A DNA stretch of 31,651 nucleotides from Clostridia bacterium (GTDB taxonomy: Bacteria > Bacillota_A > Clostridia > Christensenellales > Aristaeellaceae), in NCBI GenBank assembly GCA_017509065.1, contig JAFWQM010000055.1, forward strand, positions 1-31,651, read 5' to 3'. The stretch's first letter is position 1; the number at the start of each line of letters is the position of its first letter. The notes beneath the pieces are model-generated. The model saw only the letters and a list, made by a program, of their open reading frames with translations. It was not told the origin of the DNA and did not search any database. Below are positions 15,941 to 23,981 of the stretch, piece after piece. The position numbers and the translations under genes are program-made.

Positions 15941-17326
15941 TCAATCGGGCACGTTGGAACGCATGACCCTGAACTGGACAAAGGACACGATCATGATGCA
16001 CAGGCCCAGCACCAGCGCCATGGCGGCAGACATGCCGGCCACCTGCTTTTTGATGGCGTTCTCCTGAATGTACATCAGCAGCACGGCATTGGCTTCCTTG
16101 TTGGCAAAACCGGTCAAAATGAGGGGCTGGCCGTAGATATTGAACTGTGCCACCACGGCTGTGATGAAGGTATACATCAGCGGATAACGCATGCCGGGCA
16201 GCGTGATATGCAGGAACTTCTGCCACGCGCCCGCGCCGTCCACGGACGCCGCTTCGTAATGGTCCTGGGGGATGGAGGCCAGGGCGCTCTGATAAATGAC
16301 CATGGTGGAGCCGGTGCACCACCAGACGGTGACGATCACGATGACGGCCCAGGAATAGGGCGGCGTGAACCAGTTCGCCGTGGAACCGAAGAAGCGGTTC
16401 ATCACGCCGTAGTCCGGGCTGAACATATAGCGCCAGCTCAGGGTCACGGTGGTGATGGAAAGCAGGCTGGGGAAATAATAGATGGCCTGGAAGAACTTGC
16501 TTCCCTTCGCTTTCGTGTGAAGCGCCAGCGCCAGGGTGAGCGGCACCGCGATGCAGAAGGGCACCGAATAGAGCACGAACTTCACCGTGTTCCACAGACC
16601 GTTGCGAAGCTGCTTATAGTAGGTGTTCTGGCTATCAAAAAGCATGGTTTTGAAGTTATCCAGCCCGATGAACACCGGCTCGTTGAACAGGTCCCACTTC
16701 GTAAAAGCGGCATACACGCCGTAGACCGCGGGGGTGATGAAGAAGATGATGAAGAAGAGCAGGTGGGGCGCGATGTAAGCGTAGGGCAGCAGGTCGTGGC
16801 CCACACGCTGCCGCTCCTGCTCTTTGCTCCATTTGGGCATGCACAGGAACGCGGAAAGCCCGCACGCGGCCAGGGCCATGTATGCGCCCGGAGAAAAAGA
16901 AGTGTCAATGCCCGTTACATCACGCTTCTTGAATTTGACCCCCGCATCCTTCAATGCCTCGCTCAGCGGCGTATACAGCGCGGAATTCATGCGTTCCCGG
17001 GAAAAGAAGATCAGGAACAATCCGAAGGATAGGAAGGCGACCAGCGAAAACATCATGGCTACGTTCCGCTGACGGCTGATCATGGCGATCAAAGCGCACA
17101 GCATGCACACCAACGCCACGGGAATCAGCAGGATGCTGGCGCTGGACAGGGAGAAGAAAAGCTGGGGCAGCGGCATATAAGTGCTGACCATGGTTTCCTT
17201 CAAGGTGGTGCTGGCGTTTACGCCCGACAGGGCGAAAAGGACAAAGAAAGCCAGCGCCAGCAGGATTGCGCCCAGCGTGTTCGGCGTCATCGCCTGTTTC
17301 CTGGCGGCGGATACCGTCTGACTCAT
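15941..17326 (-). CDS. CUT1 sugar ABC transporter permease (MalF type) with long N-terminal extension
   Basis: The protein has 461 residues, against about 290-320 for a usual Gram-positive MalF. The C-terminal ~280 residues are a normal permease beginning LLPYAYIAPHLLFFIIFF, with the EAA loop at YEAASVDGAGAWQKFLHITLPG. The first ~185 residues add about four hydrophobic spans and a loop, and are not part of the standard fold. The start at 17326 (ATG) is preceded by AAGAGGTG; a TTG seven codons earlier is unlikely. It forms the translocation pore with the MalG-type partner. Confidence 0.92.
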   Translation of the reverse strand: MSQTVSAARKQAMTPNTLGAILLALAFFVLFALSGVNASTTLKETMVSTYMPLPQLFFSLSSASILLIPVALVCMLCALIAMISRQRNVAMMFSLVAFLSFGLFLIFFSRERMNSALYTPLSEALKDAGVKFKKRDVTGIDTSFSPGAYMALAACGLSAFLCMPKWSKEQERQRVGHDLLPYAYIAPHLLFFIIFFITPAVYGVYAAFTKWDLFNEPVFIGLDNFKTMLFDSQNTYYKQLRNGLWNTVKFVLYSVPFCIAVPLTLALALHTKAKGSKFFQAIYYFPSLLSITTVTLSWRYMFSPDYGVMNRFFGSTANWFTPPYSWAVIVIVTVWWCTGSTMVIYQSALASIPQDHYEAASVDGAGAWQKFLHITLPGMRYPLMYTFITAVVAQFNIYGQPLILTGFANKEANAVLLMYIQENAIKKQVAGMSAAMALVLGLCIMIVSFVQFRVMRSNVPD

Positions 17327-17370
17327 CCGGGAAACACCTCTTTCCAAAGCGGTAGGAATTGAAGCAGGAG

Positions 17371-17396
17371 GGGGCGAAGGGAAATCCCTTCGCCCC
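17371..17396 (-). other. Intercistronic stem-loop between binding-protein and permease genes
   Basis: A perfect 11-bp stem (17371-17381 with 17386-17396) with a 4-base loop lies 18 bases past the binding-protein stop. No T-run follows. Such hairpins commonly protect the 3' end of the binding-protein message and reduce permease expression. Confidence 0.6.
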
Positions 17397-17413
17397 GGAA
17401 ACGATTATCGATA

Positions 17414-18652
17414 TTACTGCGCGGCGATGGCGTCGGCGATTTCCTGGTCGATCTGGGCCAGAGCGTCGTCAATGCTGATGGTGCCGTCCACGAAGTCCCA
17501 GCCAACGCGGGAGAACGCGGTGTCGAACAGGCCCCAGTACAGGTACTTGTAGATGGCCAGCTCGTCGGAACGGGCGGGGTCAGCCAGGAAGGCCTGGGGA
17601 TATTCGGTGAATTCAGCCACGTCGTTGATGGACAGGTGGGCGGGGCACTGGCCGGCGTCCTTGGCCCAGGTCAGGCTGTTTTCGCCCATGAAGTTGACGA
17701 ACTTGGCAACGGCCAGGTCTTCTTCTTCGGTGCGGTTTTCATCGGCGAACTGTACGAAGTTGTGGGAGGAGGTCCAGCTCATGCAGGATTCGGGGGTGTA
17801 GCAGATGGCGGGCAGCATGCCGAATTCGATGCCGGCGTCCACAACGGCGGCCTTCATCCAGATGCCTTCAGACCAGACCAGCATGTTGCCGGAATAGAAT
17901 TCAGAGGAATAGTCGGTGTTCTTGACGGAGGTGTAGCCGCCTTCCCACAGATCCTTCATGGTCTCGAAGACTTTCTTCATGTTCTCGTTGTTGATGCAGG
18001 GGTTGACGCCGTCCTTGCTCAGGGTCAGTTCGGGATCGAGCTGGCCGTAGTAGCACAGCAGCTGCGCGCGCATCCAGCCCAGGTCGGTCACATAGCCGGT
18101 GAAGCCGGCGGCCTTGGCCTTGTCGCCCAGTTCCTTCACTTCGTCGAAGGTCAGATAGCCGTCTTCCACGTAGCTGTTCAGGTCATACTGGGTGAACAGG
18201 TCCTTGTTGTAGTAGGTCACGTAGGAGTGCACGTCCAGCGGAATGCCGTAGTGCTCGCCGTCGATGTCGGTGCGGGCCCACGCGGCGGCGTTGTAGTTTT
18301 CTTCCTTCACGCCGGCCTGGGCAATCAGGTCGAGGTCATAGGAATAAAGCATTTCCTGGTTCACAAAGTTGGGGATGCGCTCGATGTGCACGATGCACAC
18401 GGAGGGGATGCCGGTGCCGGTCTGCACGGTGAGGGGGATTTTCTGATACAGGTCGTCGGCGGTCATGGGGGTGTGGGTCACATGCACTTCATCCTGGGAC
18501 GCATTGAAAGCGTCCACCATGGCCTGCATCGTCGCGCCGTCAGCGCCGGTGAACACAGACCAGTAGGAGATTTCGATGGGTTCCGCATGGGCAACAGCCG
18601 CCAGGGACAGCACCATCATCAGGGACAGAACCAGAGCCAGAGCCTTTTTCAT
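17414..18652 (-). CDS. Sugar ABC transporter substrate-binding protein
   Basis: This 412-residue protein is of the family 1 (MalE-like) solute-binding type: signal peptide, then EISYWSVFTGADGATMQAMVDAFN, a typical first lobe, and YGIPLDVHSYVTYYNKDLF. The signal peptide ends AVAHA|EP and has no lipobox cysteine, which is odd because Gram-positive binding proteins are normally lipoproteins. It may be held by interaction, remain uncleaved, or be processed otherwise. The start follows AAGGAGGT. Position after GH2 and before the permeases marks it as the receptor for the imported oligosaccharide. Confidence 0.92.
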   Translation of the reverse strand: MKKALALVLSLMMVLSLAAVAHAEPIEISYWSVFTGADGATMQAMVDAFNASQDEVHVTHTPMTADDLYQKIPLTVQTGTGIPSVCIVHIERIPNFVNQEMLYSYDLDLIAQAGVKEENYNAAAWARTDIDGEHYGIPLDVHSYVTYYNKDLFTQYDLNSYVEDGYLTFDEVKELGDKAKAAGFTGYVTDLGWMRAQLLCYYGQLDPELTLSKDGVNPCINNENMKKVFETMKDLWEGGYTSVKNTDYSSEFYSGNMLVWSEGIWMKAAVVDAGIEFGMLPAICYTPESCMSWTSSHNFVQFADENRTEEEDLAVAKFVNFMGENSLTWAKDAGQCPAHLSINDVAEFTEYPQAFLADPARSDELAIYKYLYWGLFDTAFSRVGWDFVDGTISIDDALAQIDQEIADAIAAQ

Positions 18653-18702
18653 GGGGTTACCTCCTTATATTTCTACCGCGTTGTGGGCGGTAAGATACGA
18701 TT

Positions 18703-20511
18703 TTATGAAACCTGATTGGTATTCGCATCGGGATTGCGGTTGAGCGCGGCGAAGCGCTGGGGGTCGATTTTGGGCTTACGGTCGGGAGTGAGCAGGCCGT
18801 TGACCTCCTGCATCACGTCCGTCAGCTGGGTGTAGCAGTAGCCCTGACAGTAAGGGATCGCGCGGATGGCGTCGGTGACGCTCTGGAACCGGGTGAAGAA
18901 CGCTTCGGTATCGGTGACTTTATCGTGATACCCCCAGCTTTCCATGCCGCCAGCGTCGCCCTGCAGGCCGATGGTGGAGAAGGCGATGCCGCCATATTCC
19001 GTCACCAGGAAGGCTTCTTTTCCCGTGGGCTGAACGCCCTGGGCGTAGCAGGGCCGCCAGTCGCAGGCGTGCTTTTCGACTTCCTCGCGGGAAGCGAAAT
19101 GGTCAGCCAGCACCGCGCCTTCCGCTGCGTAATCGTGCAGGGCGCAGATGTCAGTCTCCACCTGCTCCCAGCCGTCGTTGACGGATACCATGCGCGTGCC
19201 GTCCAGGGCTTTGGCGGTCTGATAGAGCAGCCTGGCCAACGCCTGCTGGCGCGGGTCGGTATAAATCTGACGCACGCCCCAGCTTTCATTCAGCGGCACC
19301 CAGGTGATAATGGAAGGATGGTTAAAGTCCCGGTCAATGAAGCCGCTGAGGGTTTCATACAGGTTACGCACAGAATCGGCGCAGAACTCATAGGGGCTGG
19401 GGATTTCGGCCCACACCAGCAGGCCCATTTTATCCGCCCAGTAATAGTAGCGGGGGTCTTCCAGCTTCTGATGCTTCCGCGCGCCGTTGTAGCCGAAGGC
19501 CAGGGTCATGCGGATGTCTTCCTGAATGGCTTCGTCACTGGGCGGCGTGATGAGAGAATCGGGCCAGTAGCCCTGATCCAGGATTAGGCGCTGATACAGC
19601 GGGCAGTTGTTTAGATACACTTTGCCGTCCCGGACTTCCACTTTGCGCATCCCGAAGTAGGTGCGCACGTGGTCGATCACTTCGCTGCCTTTCCGGAGAA
19701 AAATATCCACGTCGTACAGCTCCGGATGGCCGGGAGCCCACACATGCATCGGTTCCAGGGAGCCCTGCACAATCAGGTCGATGGGTAACGTCATGCGTTT
19801 GGACTGTTCCACCGTTCTAAGCGCGCGGACAGGCTTTCCCTCATAGCTCAGGGACACTTCCAGTTCCAACGGTTCCTTGGGCAGGAAGTCCAGTTCCAGA
19901 TCAATGGCGCACATATGCCGGTCAAAGTCCGGGGTAATGTGGGCGCGGGTCAGTGCGGTTTCTCCGACAGCTTCCAGGTACACCGTCTGCCAGATGCCGC
20001 TGACTGGTGTGTACCAGCAGCCCATCAGGCCGCGTTCCCAATACTGCTTGCCCCGGGGCTGGGCGCAGTCCGGATGGTCCTCCACCCGCAGGCACAAGTC
20101 GTTTTCCCCGTCTTTCAGGAAGTTCGTTATATCCAGACAGAAGGGGGTGTAGCCGCCGCGGTGCGTGCCGGCCAGTTCACCGTTCACATAAACCCGGGCT
20201 TCAAAGTCCACCGCGCCAAAGCGCAGCAGCACGCGCTTGCCCACCATGGACGCGGGTACCACGAAGGAACGGCGATACCACAGGATGGGATGGATTTCAT
20301 CCGTGGGGCCGATGCCGCTCAGCTTTGTCTGATAGGCAAAGGGAACCACGATCTGCCGGTCAAAGGAATGCCCCGGCATATACCAGCGGGAGGAAAGCCC
20401 TTCATTCCCATCGTCAAAGGCAAACTGCCAAACACCGTTCAGGTTCTCAAAGGTGTCGCGCTGGAAATCGGGACGAGGATGCTCCGGCCGGAATGTGGAA
20501 TGAATATTCAT
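18703..20511 (-). CDS. Glycoside hydrolase family 2
   Basis: The 602-residue protein has the GH2 order: jelly-roll sugar-binding domain (about 1-180), Ig-like domain (about 185-290) and TIM barrel (290-602). The acid/base is E409 in WVPLNESWG and the nucleophile is E505 in VTEYGG. There is no signal peptide, so it acts in the cytoplasm on imported oligosaccharides. GH2 includes beta-galactosidases, beta-glucuronidases, beta-mannosidases and arabinose-releasing enzymes; lack of the extra LacZ C-terminal domain fits a compact subfamily, but the substrate is open. It is the first gene of the operon, with a near-consensus promoter. The ATG at 20511 follows AGGGAGGT. Confidence 0.88.
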   Translation of the reverse strand: MNIHSTFRPEHPRPDFQRDTFENLNGVWQFAFDDGNEGLSSRWYMPGHSFDRQIVVPFAYQTKLSGIGPTDEIHPILWYRRSFVVPASMVGKRVLLRFGAVDFEARVYVNGELAGTHRGGYTPFCLDITNFLKDGENDLCLRVEDHPDCAQPRGKQYWERGLMGCWYTPVSGIWQTVYLEAVGETALTRAHITPDFDRHMCAIDLELDFLPKEPLELEVSLSYEGKPVRALRTVEQSKRMTLPIDLIVQGSLEPMHVWAPGHPELYDVDIFLRKGSEVIDHVRTYFGMRKVEVRDGKVYLNNCPLYQRLILDQGYWPDSLITPPSDEAIQEDIRMTLAFGYNGARKHQKLEDPRYYYWADKMGLLVWAEIPSPYEFCADSVRNLYETLSGFIDRDFNHPSIITWVPLNESWGVRQIYTDPRQQALARLLYQTAKALDGTRMVSVNDGWEQVETDICALHDYAAEGAVLADHFASREEVEKHACDWRPCYAQGVQPTGKEAFLVTEYGGIAFSTIGLQGDAGGMESWGYHDKVTDTEAFFTRFQSVTDAIRAIPYCQGYCYTQLTDVMQEVNGLLTPDRKPKIDPQRFAALNRNPDANTNQVS

Positions 20512-20645
20512 TCTTGCATTGACCTCCCTTCAGATACTCTCGCGATAAATTCCATAAAAGTTGTAGATGTAGGGGGTTTTATTGCAGAAAATGTTCAAAT
20601 TAGCGCCAAATCACGCTTGTTTGCAACACGTTCTCTGTTGTTTAG

Positions 20646-20674
20646 AGCATAGCACGTTTCCCGGAGGCTGTCAA
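20646..20674 (-). promoter_or_regulatory. Promoter of the GH2-ABC-GH43 operon
   Basis: On the minus strand, TTGACA (20674-20669), 17 bases, TATGCT (20651-20646). The leader is about 130 bases long to the GH2 start. Confidence 0.75.
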
Positions 20675-20707
20675 TAGGTTTTGGACATTCCATAAAACTC
20701 GTATGGC

Positions 20708-20735
20708 TTGACAGAATAAGTTCATGAATTATGGA
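20708..20735 (+). promoter_or_regulatory. Candidate promoter of the XRE-type regulator gene
   Basis: TTGACA (20708-20713) with TATGGA (20730-20735) at a 16-base spacing. The -10 is covered by the inverted TTCCATAA site. Confidence 0.5.
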
Positions 20736-20884
20736 ATAAATTCCCCTGTCTTCGCAACTGAGGGTTGCGTGATTTCCATAAAAAGCGCATAAAAGTTGGT
20801 GGAAACATGGATATCTTTATGCTAATCTATTCTTGCGACGCGGAGCAAAAAACACATTTTCAAGAGTGGCAATGGAGGTGCGCT

Positions 20885-21553
20885 ATGAGCTTTGGAAAGA
20901 ATCTTCAGTACCTGCGCCAGCTGAGCGCGAATATGACGCAGGAAGCGTTGGCGGAGAAACTCAATGTCAGCCGTCAGACGATTTCCAAGTGGGAGATGGA
21001 CGCGGCGAATCCTGAAATGGACAAAGCGCTTGAGCTTTGCAAAGTGTTCAGCTGTTCTCTGGATCAGCTGTTCAGGGAAGAAATGGATAAGCGGAGCAGC
21101 GCCTATACCAATCTTCGGGTCGAAGAGGTCGCGGGCTTCCGTTATGTGGAGCATACCGTCATCAGCACGGACCCGGAGAACGATGCGCTGGACAGGGTAT
21201 TCAAGTACGCAAAAGAAAACGGGATTGAGCATCCGAAAGTCATCGGATGGGATTTCCCCAATCTGTCCGTTGAGCAAATCAACGTGTTCAAAATGCACGG
21301 ATACACAGCCGCATGGGTACTGCCGGAGGGAATCGACCCGGAAGGATTGGAGATCAGGGAACAGCCGAAGCATCTGTACGCGGCGATCCATATTGAACGG
21401 CCGTTTGAGAATCCCTTTGTCACGATCCCGGGAGCGTATCATACTTTGGGGGATTATATGCGGACGAACGGCCTGGCACGTACAGAGAACGAAGTCATCC
21501 CCTGCTTTGAAACGGCCGGTGACAGCATGGATGTATATATTGCCTGTAGATAA
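20885..21553 (+). CDS. XRE-family regulator with GyrI-like ligand-binding domain
   Basis: This 222-residue protein has an N-terminal HTH (residues 1-63; MTQEALAEKLNVSRQTISKWE is the helix-turn-helix) and a C-terminal domain of about 140 residues. The latter has the GyrI/BmrR effector pattern (FRYVEHTVIS near its start, HLYAAIHIERP, FVTIPGAYHTL in the second repeat). I infer it senses a small ligand. The ATG at 20885 follows GGAGGT; the frame is open 40 codons upstream but without a better site. It is transcribed away from the GH2-ABC-GH43 operon and is the natural candidate for its regulator. A terminator follows. Confidence 0.82.
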   Translation: MSFGKNLQYLRQLSANMTQEALAEKLNVSRQTISKWEMDAANPEMDKALELCKVFSCSLDQLFREEMDKRSSAYTNLRVEEVAGFRYVEHTVISTDPENDALDRVFKYAKENGIEHPKVIGWDFPNLSVEQINVFKMHGYTAAWVLPEGIDPEGLEIREQPKHLYAAIHIERPFENPFVTIPGAYHTLGDYMRTNGLARTENEVIPCFETAGDSMDVYIACR

Positions 21554-21604
21554 GTCCCGATGCATTGGCTGCCTGCTGAGAGTCAGGCATAAAACACAGC
21601 ACGT

Positions 21605-21638
21605 AAAAACCGCCCGGCAACAGTACCGGACGGTTTTT
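21605..21638. terminator. Bidirectional intrinsic terminator
   Basis: AAAAACCG-CCCGG (21605-21617) pairs with CCGG-ACGGTTTTT (21626-21638), one mismatch, ending in T on the plus strand and, read in reverse, in T on the minus strand. It sits between the convergent regulator and rpsU genes and can serve both. Confidence 0.8.
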
Positions 21639-21655
21639 GATTGGAAAAGAAGGGA

Positions 21656-21829
21656 TCAATACTTCCGCTTCCGAGCGGCTTCCGCCTTCTTCTTGCGCTT
21701 TACGCTGGGCTTTTCATAATGTTCGCGCTTACGAACTTCTGCCAGGACGCCCGCGCGGGCGCACTGCCGCTTAAAACGCTTCAGGGCGCTTTCCAGCGAT
21801 TCGTTCTTGTTTACATGAACCTCAGACAC
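21656..21829 (-). CDS. rpsU: Small ribosomal subunit protein bS21
   Basis: Reading the minus strand from GTG at 21829 gives a 57-residue, highly basic protein. It opens [20 protein letters not shown], continues [20 protein letters not shown] and ends in a Lys/Arg-rich tail, the clear bS21 pattern at the usual length. bS21 sits near the anti-Shine-Dalgarno end of 16S rRNA and aids initiation. The GTG start follows GGGAGGG with 7 bases spacing. A consensus promoter and a leader with two hairpins precede it, and a shared terminator follows, so it is a single-gene unit. The gene is short and easily missed. Confidence 0.95.
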   Translation of the reverse strand: MSEVHVNKNESLESALKRFKRQCARAGVLAEVRKREHYEKPSVKRKKKAEAARKRKY

Positions 21830-21866
21830 TTGTTTTCCCTCCCTTCGCTCATCTCGCCTGAAACAA

Positions 21867-21947
21867 CACCGTCTGCACGGTGCTCGCCGTTTGACCGGCG
21901 GATGGCGACCGTGAGTGTATTATAACGCTTTCAGCCGGGAGAGTCAA
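21867..21947 (-). promoter_or_regulatory. rpsU promoter and leader hairpins
   Basis: On the minus strand, TTGACT (21947-21942), 17 bases, TATAAT (21924-21919), a near-perfect promoter. The leader of about 80 bases carries two small perfect hairpins, 21896-21900 with 21885-21889 (5 bp) and 21877-21882 with 21867-21872 (6 bp), a possible site for autoregulation. Confidence 0.75.
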
Positions 21948-22012
21948 CAGCTTTTTTTCGGCCGATTGATGTTTTTACATTTTATCAAAAGCGGCGGAAG
22001 AAAAGCGACCAG

Positions 22013-22354
22013 TCAAGCCATTGTGTCCGCCATCTGCCTGCCGCCCAAAATGTGGAAATGCAGGTGCGGCACGCTCTGGCAGGCATCGGGCCCGCAGTTG
22101 GACACCACGCGGAACCCGTTCGTCAGGCGCTCCTGCGCGGCGATTTTTCCGATCGCCCGCATGATGGCGCACAGGGCGTCATCGGGCAGCTTGTCCATTT
22201 CCGCGATGCTGGAAACGTGTGCTTTCGGCACCACCAGCACATGCGTCGGCGCCTGGGGATTGATGTCCCGGAAGGCAAAGCAGAATTCGTCCTCATAGAC
22301 CTTGGTGGAGGGAATATCCCCCGCGATGATTTTGCAGAATAAGCAGTTTTCCAT
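22013..22354 (-). CDS. HIT-family nucleotide hydrolase/transferase (Hint type)
   Basis: This 113-residue protein has the histidine triad SVPHLHFHIL (H97, H99, H101) and an N-terminal CLFCKI (C4, C7) that with later His residues often binds zinc. Length and motifs match the Hint branch, which hydrolyses nucleoside phosphoramidates such as AMP-lysine. It is cytoplasmic. The ATG follows AAAGGAG. The gene lies between purR and rpsU; a separate rpsU promoter indicates they need not be coexpressed. Confidence 0.93.
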   Translation of the reverse strand: MENCLFCKIIAGDIPSTKVYEDEFCFAFRDINPQAPTHVLVVPKAHVSSIAEMDKLPDDALCAIMRAIGKIAAQERLTNGFRVVSNCGPDACQSVPHLHFHILGGRQMADTMA

Positions 22355-22405
22355 GGTTGAAACTCCTTTCGTTGTATGGTCATGGTTTTGTTTTGAAAAC
22401 CGGTC

Positions 22406-22511
22406 AGAGTACAGTGTTCAGAGTACAGAGTACAGAGTACAGATTTAGTTTGCTTTCCGATTTTTTTCGGCCTGCTTCGTTTGCCGCTAAAAAATCTGAA
22501 CTCTGCACTCT
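22406..22511. repeat. AGAGTAC tandem repeats within a long inverted repeat
   Basis: AGAGTAC occurs at 22406, 22420, 22427 and 22434; the last three are tandem, head to tail. The segment 22427-22445 is complementary to 22493-22511 at 17 of 19 positions, with a 47-base loop containing a CGA(T)7CGG stretch. It lies just past the purR stop and could act as an inefficient terminator or be a decayed repeat element. No gene is present. Confidence 0.55.
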
Positions 22512-22519
22512 CGTTCCTT

Positions 22520-23332
22520 TCACTCAATCCACTCCGCGGGCCGGATATCCAGCGGCTGGCCCTCGCGGATATCGCGCAGGATCATGAGGGATTTTTCGCC
22601 CTCGATAGAGCGGTGCTTGGGGTTTTCAAGCGCCAGCACGAAGCAGATGCCCATCACCGTGATGGAGAATTCCTTCATCAGCTCGATCATGCCCCGGGCC
22701 GTACCGCCGCCGCGCATGAAATCGTCCACGATCAGGCAGCGCTGGCCCTCGCGCACCGCGCGGCGGGAGAGCGCCATGGTTTCGATGTTGCCGGAGCCGG
22801 AAACATAGGAAATATTCACCGCACTGCCCTCGTACACCTTCGTGGCGTGGCGGGCGATGATCAGCGGCACGCGCAGGGCGGTGGCCGTCATCATAGCCAC
22901 CGGGATGCCCTTGGTTTCCATAGTGAGCACGAAGTCCACATGGAAGTCATAATACTGGCTGGCGATCAGCGTGCCCATGCCCTGCACGAGCGTCGGATCG
23001 GACAGGATATCCGAAAAATACAGATACCCGCCGGGCAGATGCCGCCCCGGCTCCCGCAGGCGGTCGCATATTTTTTCCACGAATTCGCGGTTCGCGCTTT
23101 TTAAACCGATGGGACGGTAGCGCACACCGCCCGCCGCGCCGGTGACGGTTTCCAGTTTGCCCAAATGAAACTGGTTCATCGTCTGCTGCAGGATTGCCAC
23201 ATCCTCGCTGACGGTGGATTTGGCGGTGGAAAACAGCTCGCAGAAATGGGAAAGGGTGAAAATACGATTGGGCGAGGCGGTCAGGATCTGGGTCATGGCA
23301 GCCAGCCGCTCGTTCCGCTTGATCTTGTCCAT
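22520..23332 (-). CDS. purR: Pur operon repressor, Bacillus type
   Basis: This 270-residue protein has an N-terminal winged helix (about 1-75; RIFTLSHFCELFSTAKSTVSEDV) and a C-terminal phosphoribosyltransferase-like domain with the PRPP-binding motif CLIVDDFMRGGGTARGM. That two-domain order and length are those of Bacillus PurR, which binds PurBoxes to repress purine genes and is released by PRPP. The ATG at 23332 encodes MDKIKRNERL; the frame stays open to 23494 but the added part is Phe/Tyr-rich and crosses the promoter. Two PurBox-like sites lie upstream, so it probably represses itself. Confidence 0.92.
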   Translation of the reverse strand: MDKIKRNERLAAMTQILTASPNRIFTLSHFCELFSTAKSTVSEDVAILQQTMNQFHLGKLETVTGAAGGVRYRPIGLKSANREFVEKICDRLREPGRHLPGGYLYFSDILSDPTLVQGMGTLIASQYYDFHVDFVLTMETKGIPVAMMTATALRVPLIIARHATKVYEGSAVNISYVSGSGNIETMALSRRAVREGQRCLIVDDFMRGGGTARGMIELMKEFSITVMGICFVLALENPKHRSIEGEKSLMILRDIREGQPLDIRPAEWIE

Positions 23333-23377
23333 GGCGAAAGTACGTCCTCTCTGAGAAATAGGGCCTGACAGAACAGG

Positions 23378-23457
23378 AGTATACCACATATTTACGAATC
23401 TTTCCAGTGGGTAAATGAAAAAATGTTCGGAAAAATACAAAAAATGTTCAAAATAAA
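23378..23457 (-). promoter_or_regulatory. purR promoter with two PurBox-like sites
   Basis: A -10 TATACT lies at 23383-23378 with a weak -35. Upstream on the minus strand are TTTTTCCGAACATT (within 23436-23422), matching the PurBox core CCGAAC with AT-rich flanks, and TTTTGAACATT (within 23454-23443). They are direct repeats whose GAAC cores are 21 bases apart. Confidence 0.6.
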
Positions 23458-23503
23458 CTGATGCTGGAAATGAGCATATTTTGATTAACTTCATCGAAAA
23501 AAG

Positions 23504-23556
23504 ATTGATAATTTTATCAATTTACCCTTGACAGTCCGGAAATATTATGGTAAGAT
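23504..23556 (+). promoter_or_regulatory. Promoter with adjacent operator-like palindrome
   Basis: TTGACA (23528-23533), a 17-base spacer and TAAGAT (23551-23556). Six bases upstream of the -35 is a perfect palindrome, ATTGATAA-TT-TTATCAAT (23504-23521), a likely protein-binding site. It drives transcription away from purR. Confidence 0.7.
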
Positions 23557-23661
23557 ATAGCCAGATAGGAGAGGAGCCTATCGACAGTCCACCAGGACAC
23601 ATCCAATCGAAAAAACAATTGAAGATAGAGAAATGGATCGTTCCAGAAGGAGGAGAGTCCC

Positions 23662-23730
23662 ATGGATCAAGTGCTGTGGGCGGCGGGCAAGAAGAGACAA
23701 CTGAATAACAACAATCAAAAAATCTGCTGA
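23662..23730 (+). CDS. Small ORF in the structured transcript (22 residues)
   Basis: ATG at 23662 is preceded by AAGGAGGAG with 8 bases spacing, a site as good as any in the window. The peptide begins MDQVLWAAGKKRQ and ends in an Asn/Gln-rich stretch with a final Cys. I do not recognise it. It could be a leader peptide or a chance ORF; the position about 100 bases after the predicted transcription start and the strong ribosome site favour translation. Confidence 0.4.
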   Translation: MDQVLWAAGKKRQLNNNNQKIC

Positions 23731-23981
23731 CAAAAAAGGCTTGAATACCAACAAAAATCAAGCGACGCGAAACGCGAACAGATAGCAGAAAAAGGAAAAC
23801 TAAGATCGTAAAAATACCCTGAACCCCGCCGCATCACCCGGATCAAAGATCGAACACGAAGAATGTGTTTTTCAGGAACAGAGCGTCGAAGAAAAAAAGT
23901 GACCCCCTACACAGACAGGAAATGAACGCTTTCGGTTCCGCTGGTCATGATCCCAAAAAGGGTTGACGATACATGTTTCGA

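Larger units (their letters stand above)
20549..20798. promoter_or_regulatory. Repeated operator candidate TTCCATAA in the divergent intergenic region
   Basis: The 8-mer TTCCATAA occurs at 20550, 20688 and 20774 and inverted (TTATGGAA) at 20729-20736. A longer match CATAAAAGTTG is shared by 20553-20563 and 20788-20798. The inverted copy overlaps the -10 of the regulator promoter and the copy at 20688 lies 14 bases upstream of the GH2 -35. This fits binding by the divergent XRE-type regulator, with autorepression. The 373-base gap holds no gene. Confidence 0.5.

Noticed and set aside
22406..22443. The tandem 7-mers might be a CRISPR array.
   Set aside because: The units are far too short, have no spacers and no cas genes are nearby.
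23640..23662. GAGGAGAGTCCC resembles the RNase P RNA GAGGAAAGTCC element.
   Set aside because: The other conserved RNase P blocks (such as ACAGAA and the 3' P4 strand) are not found in the transcript, and the stretch is better explained as a ribosome binding site.
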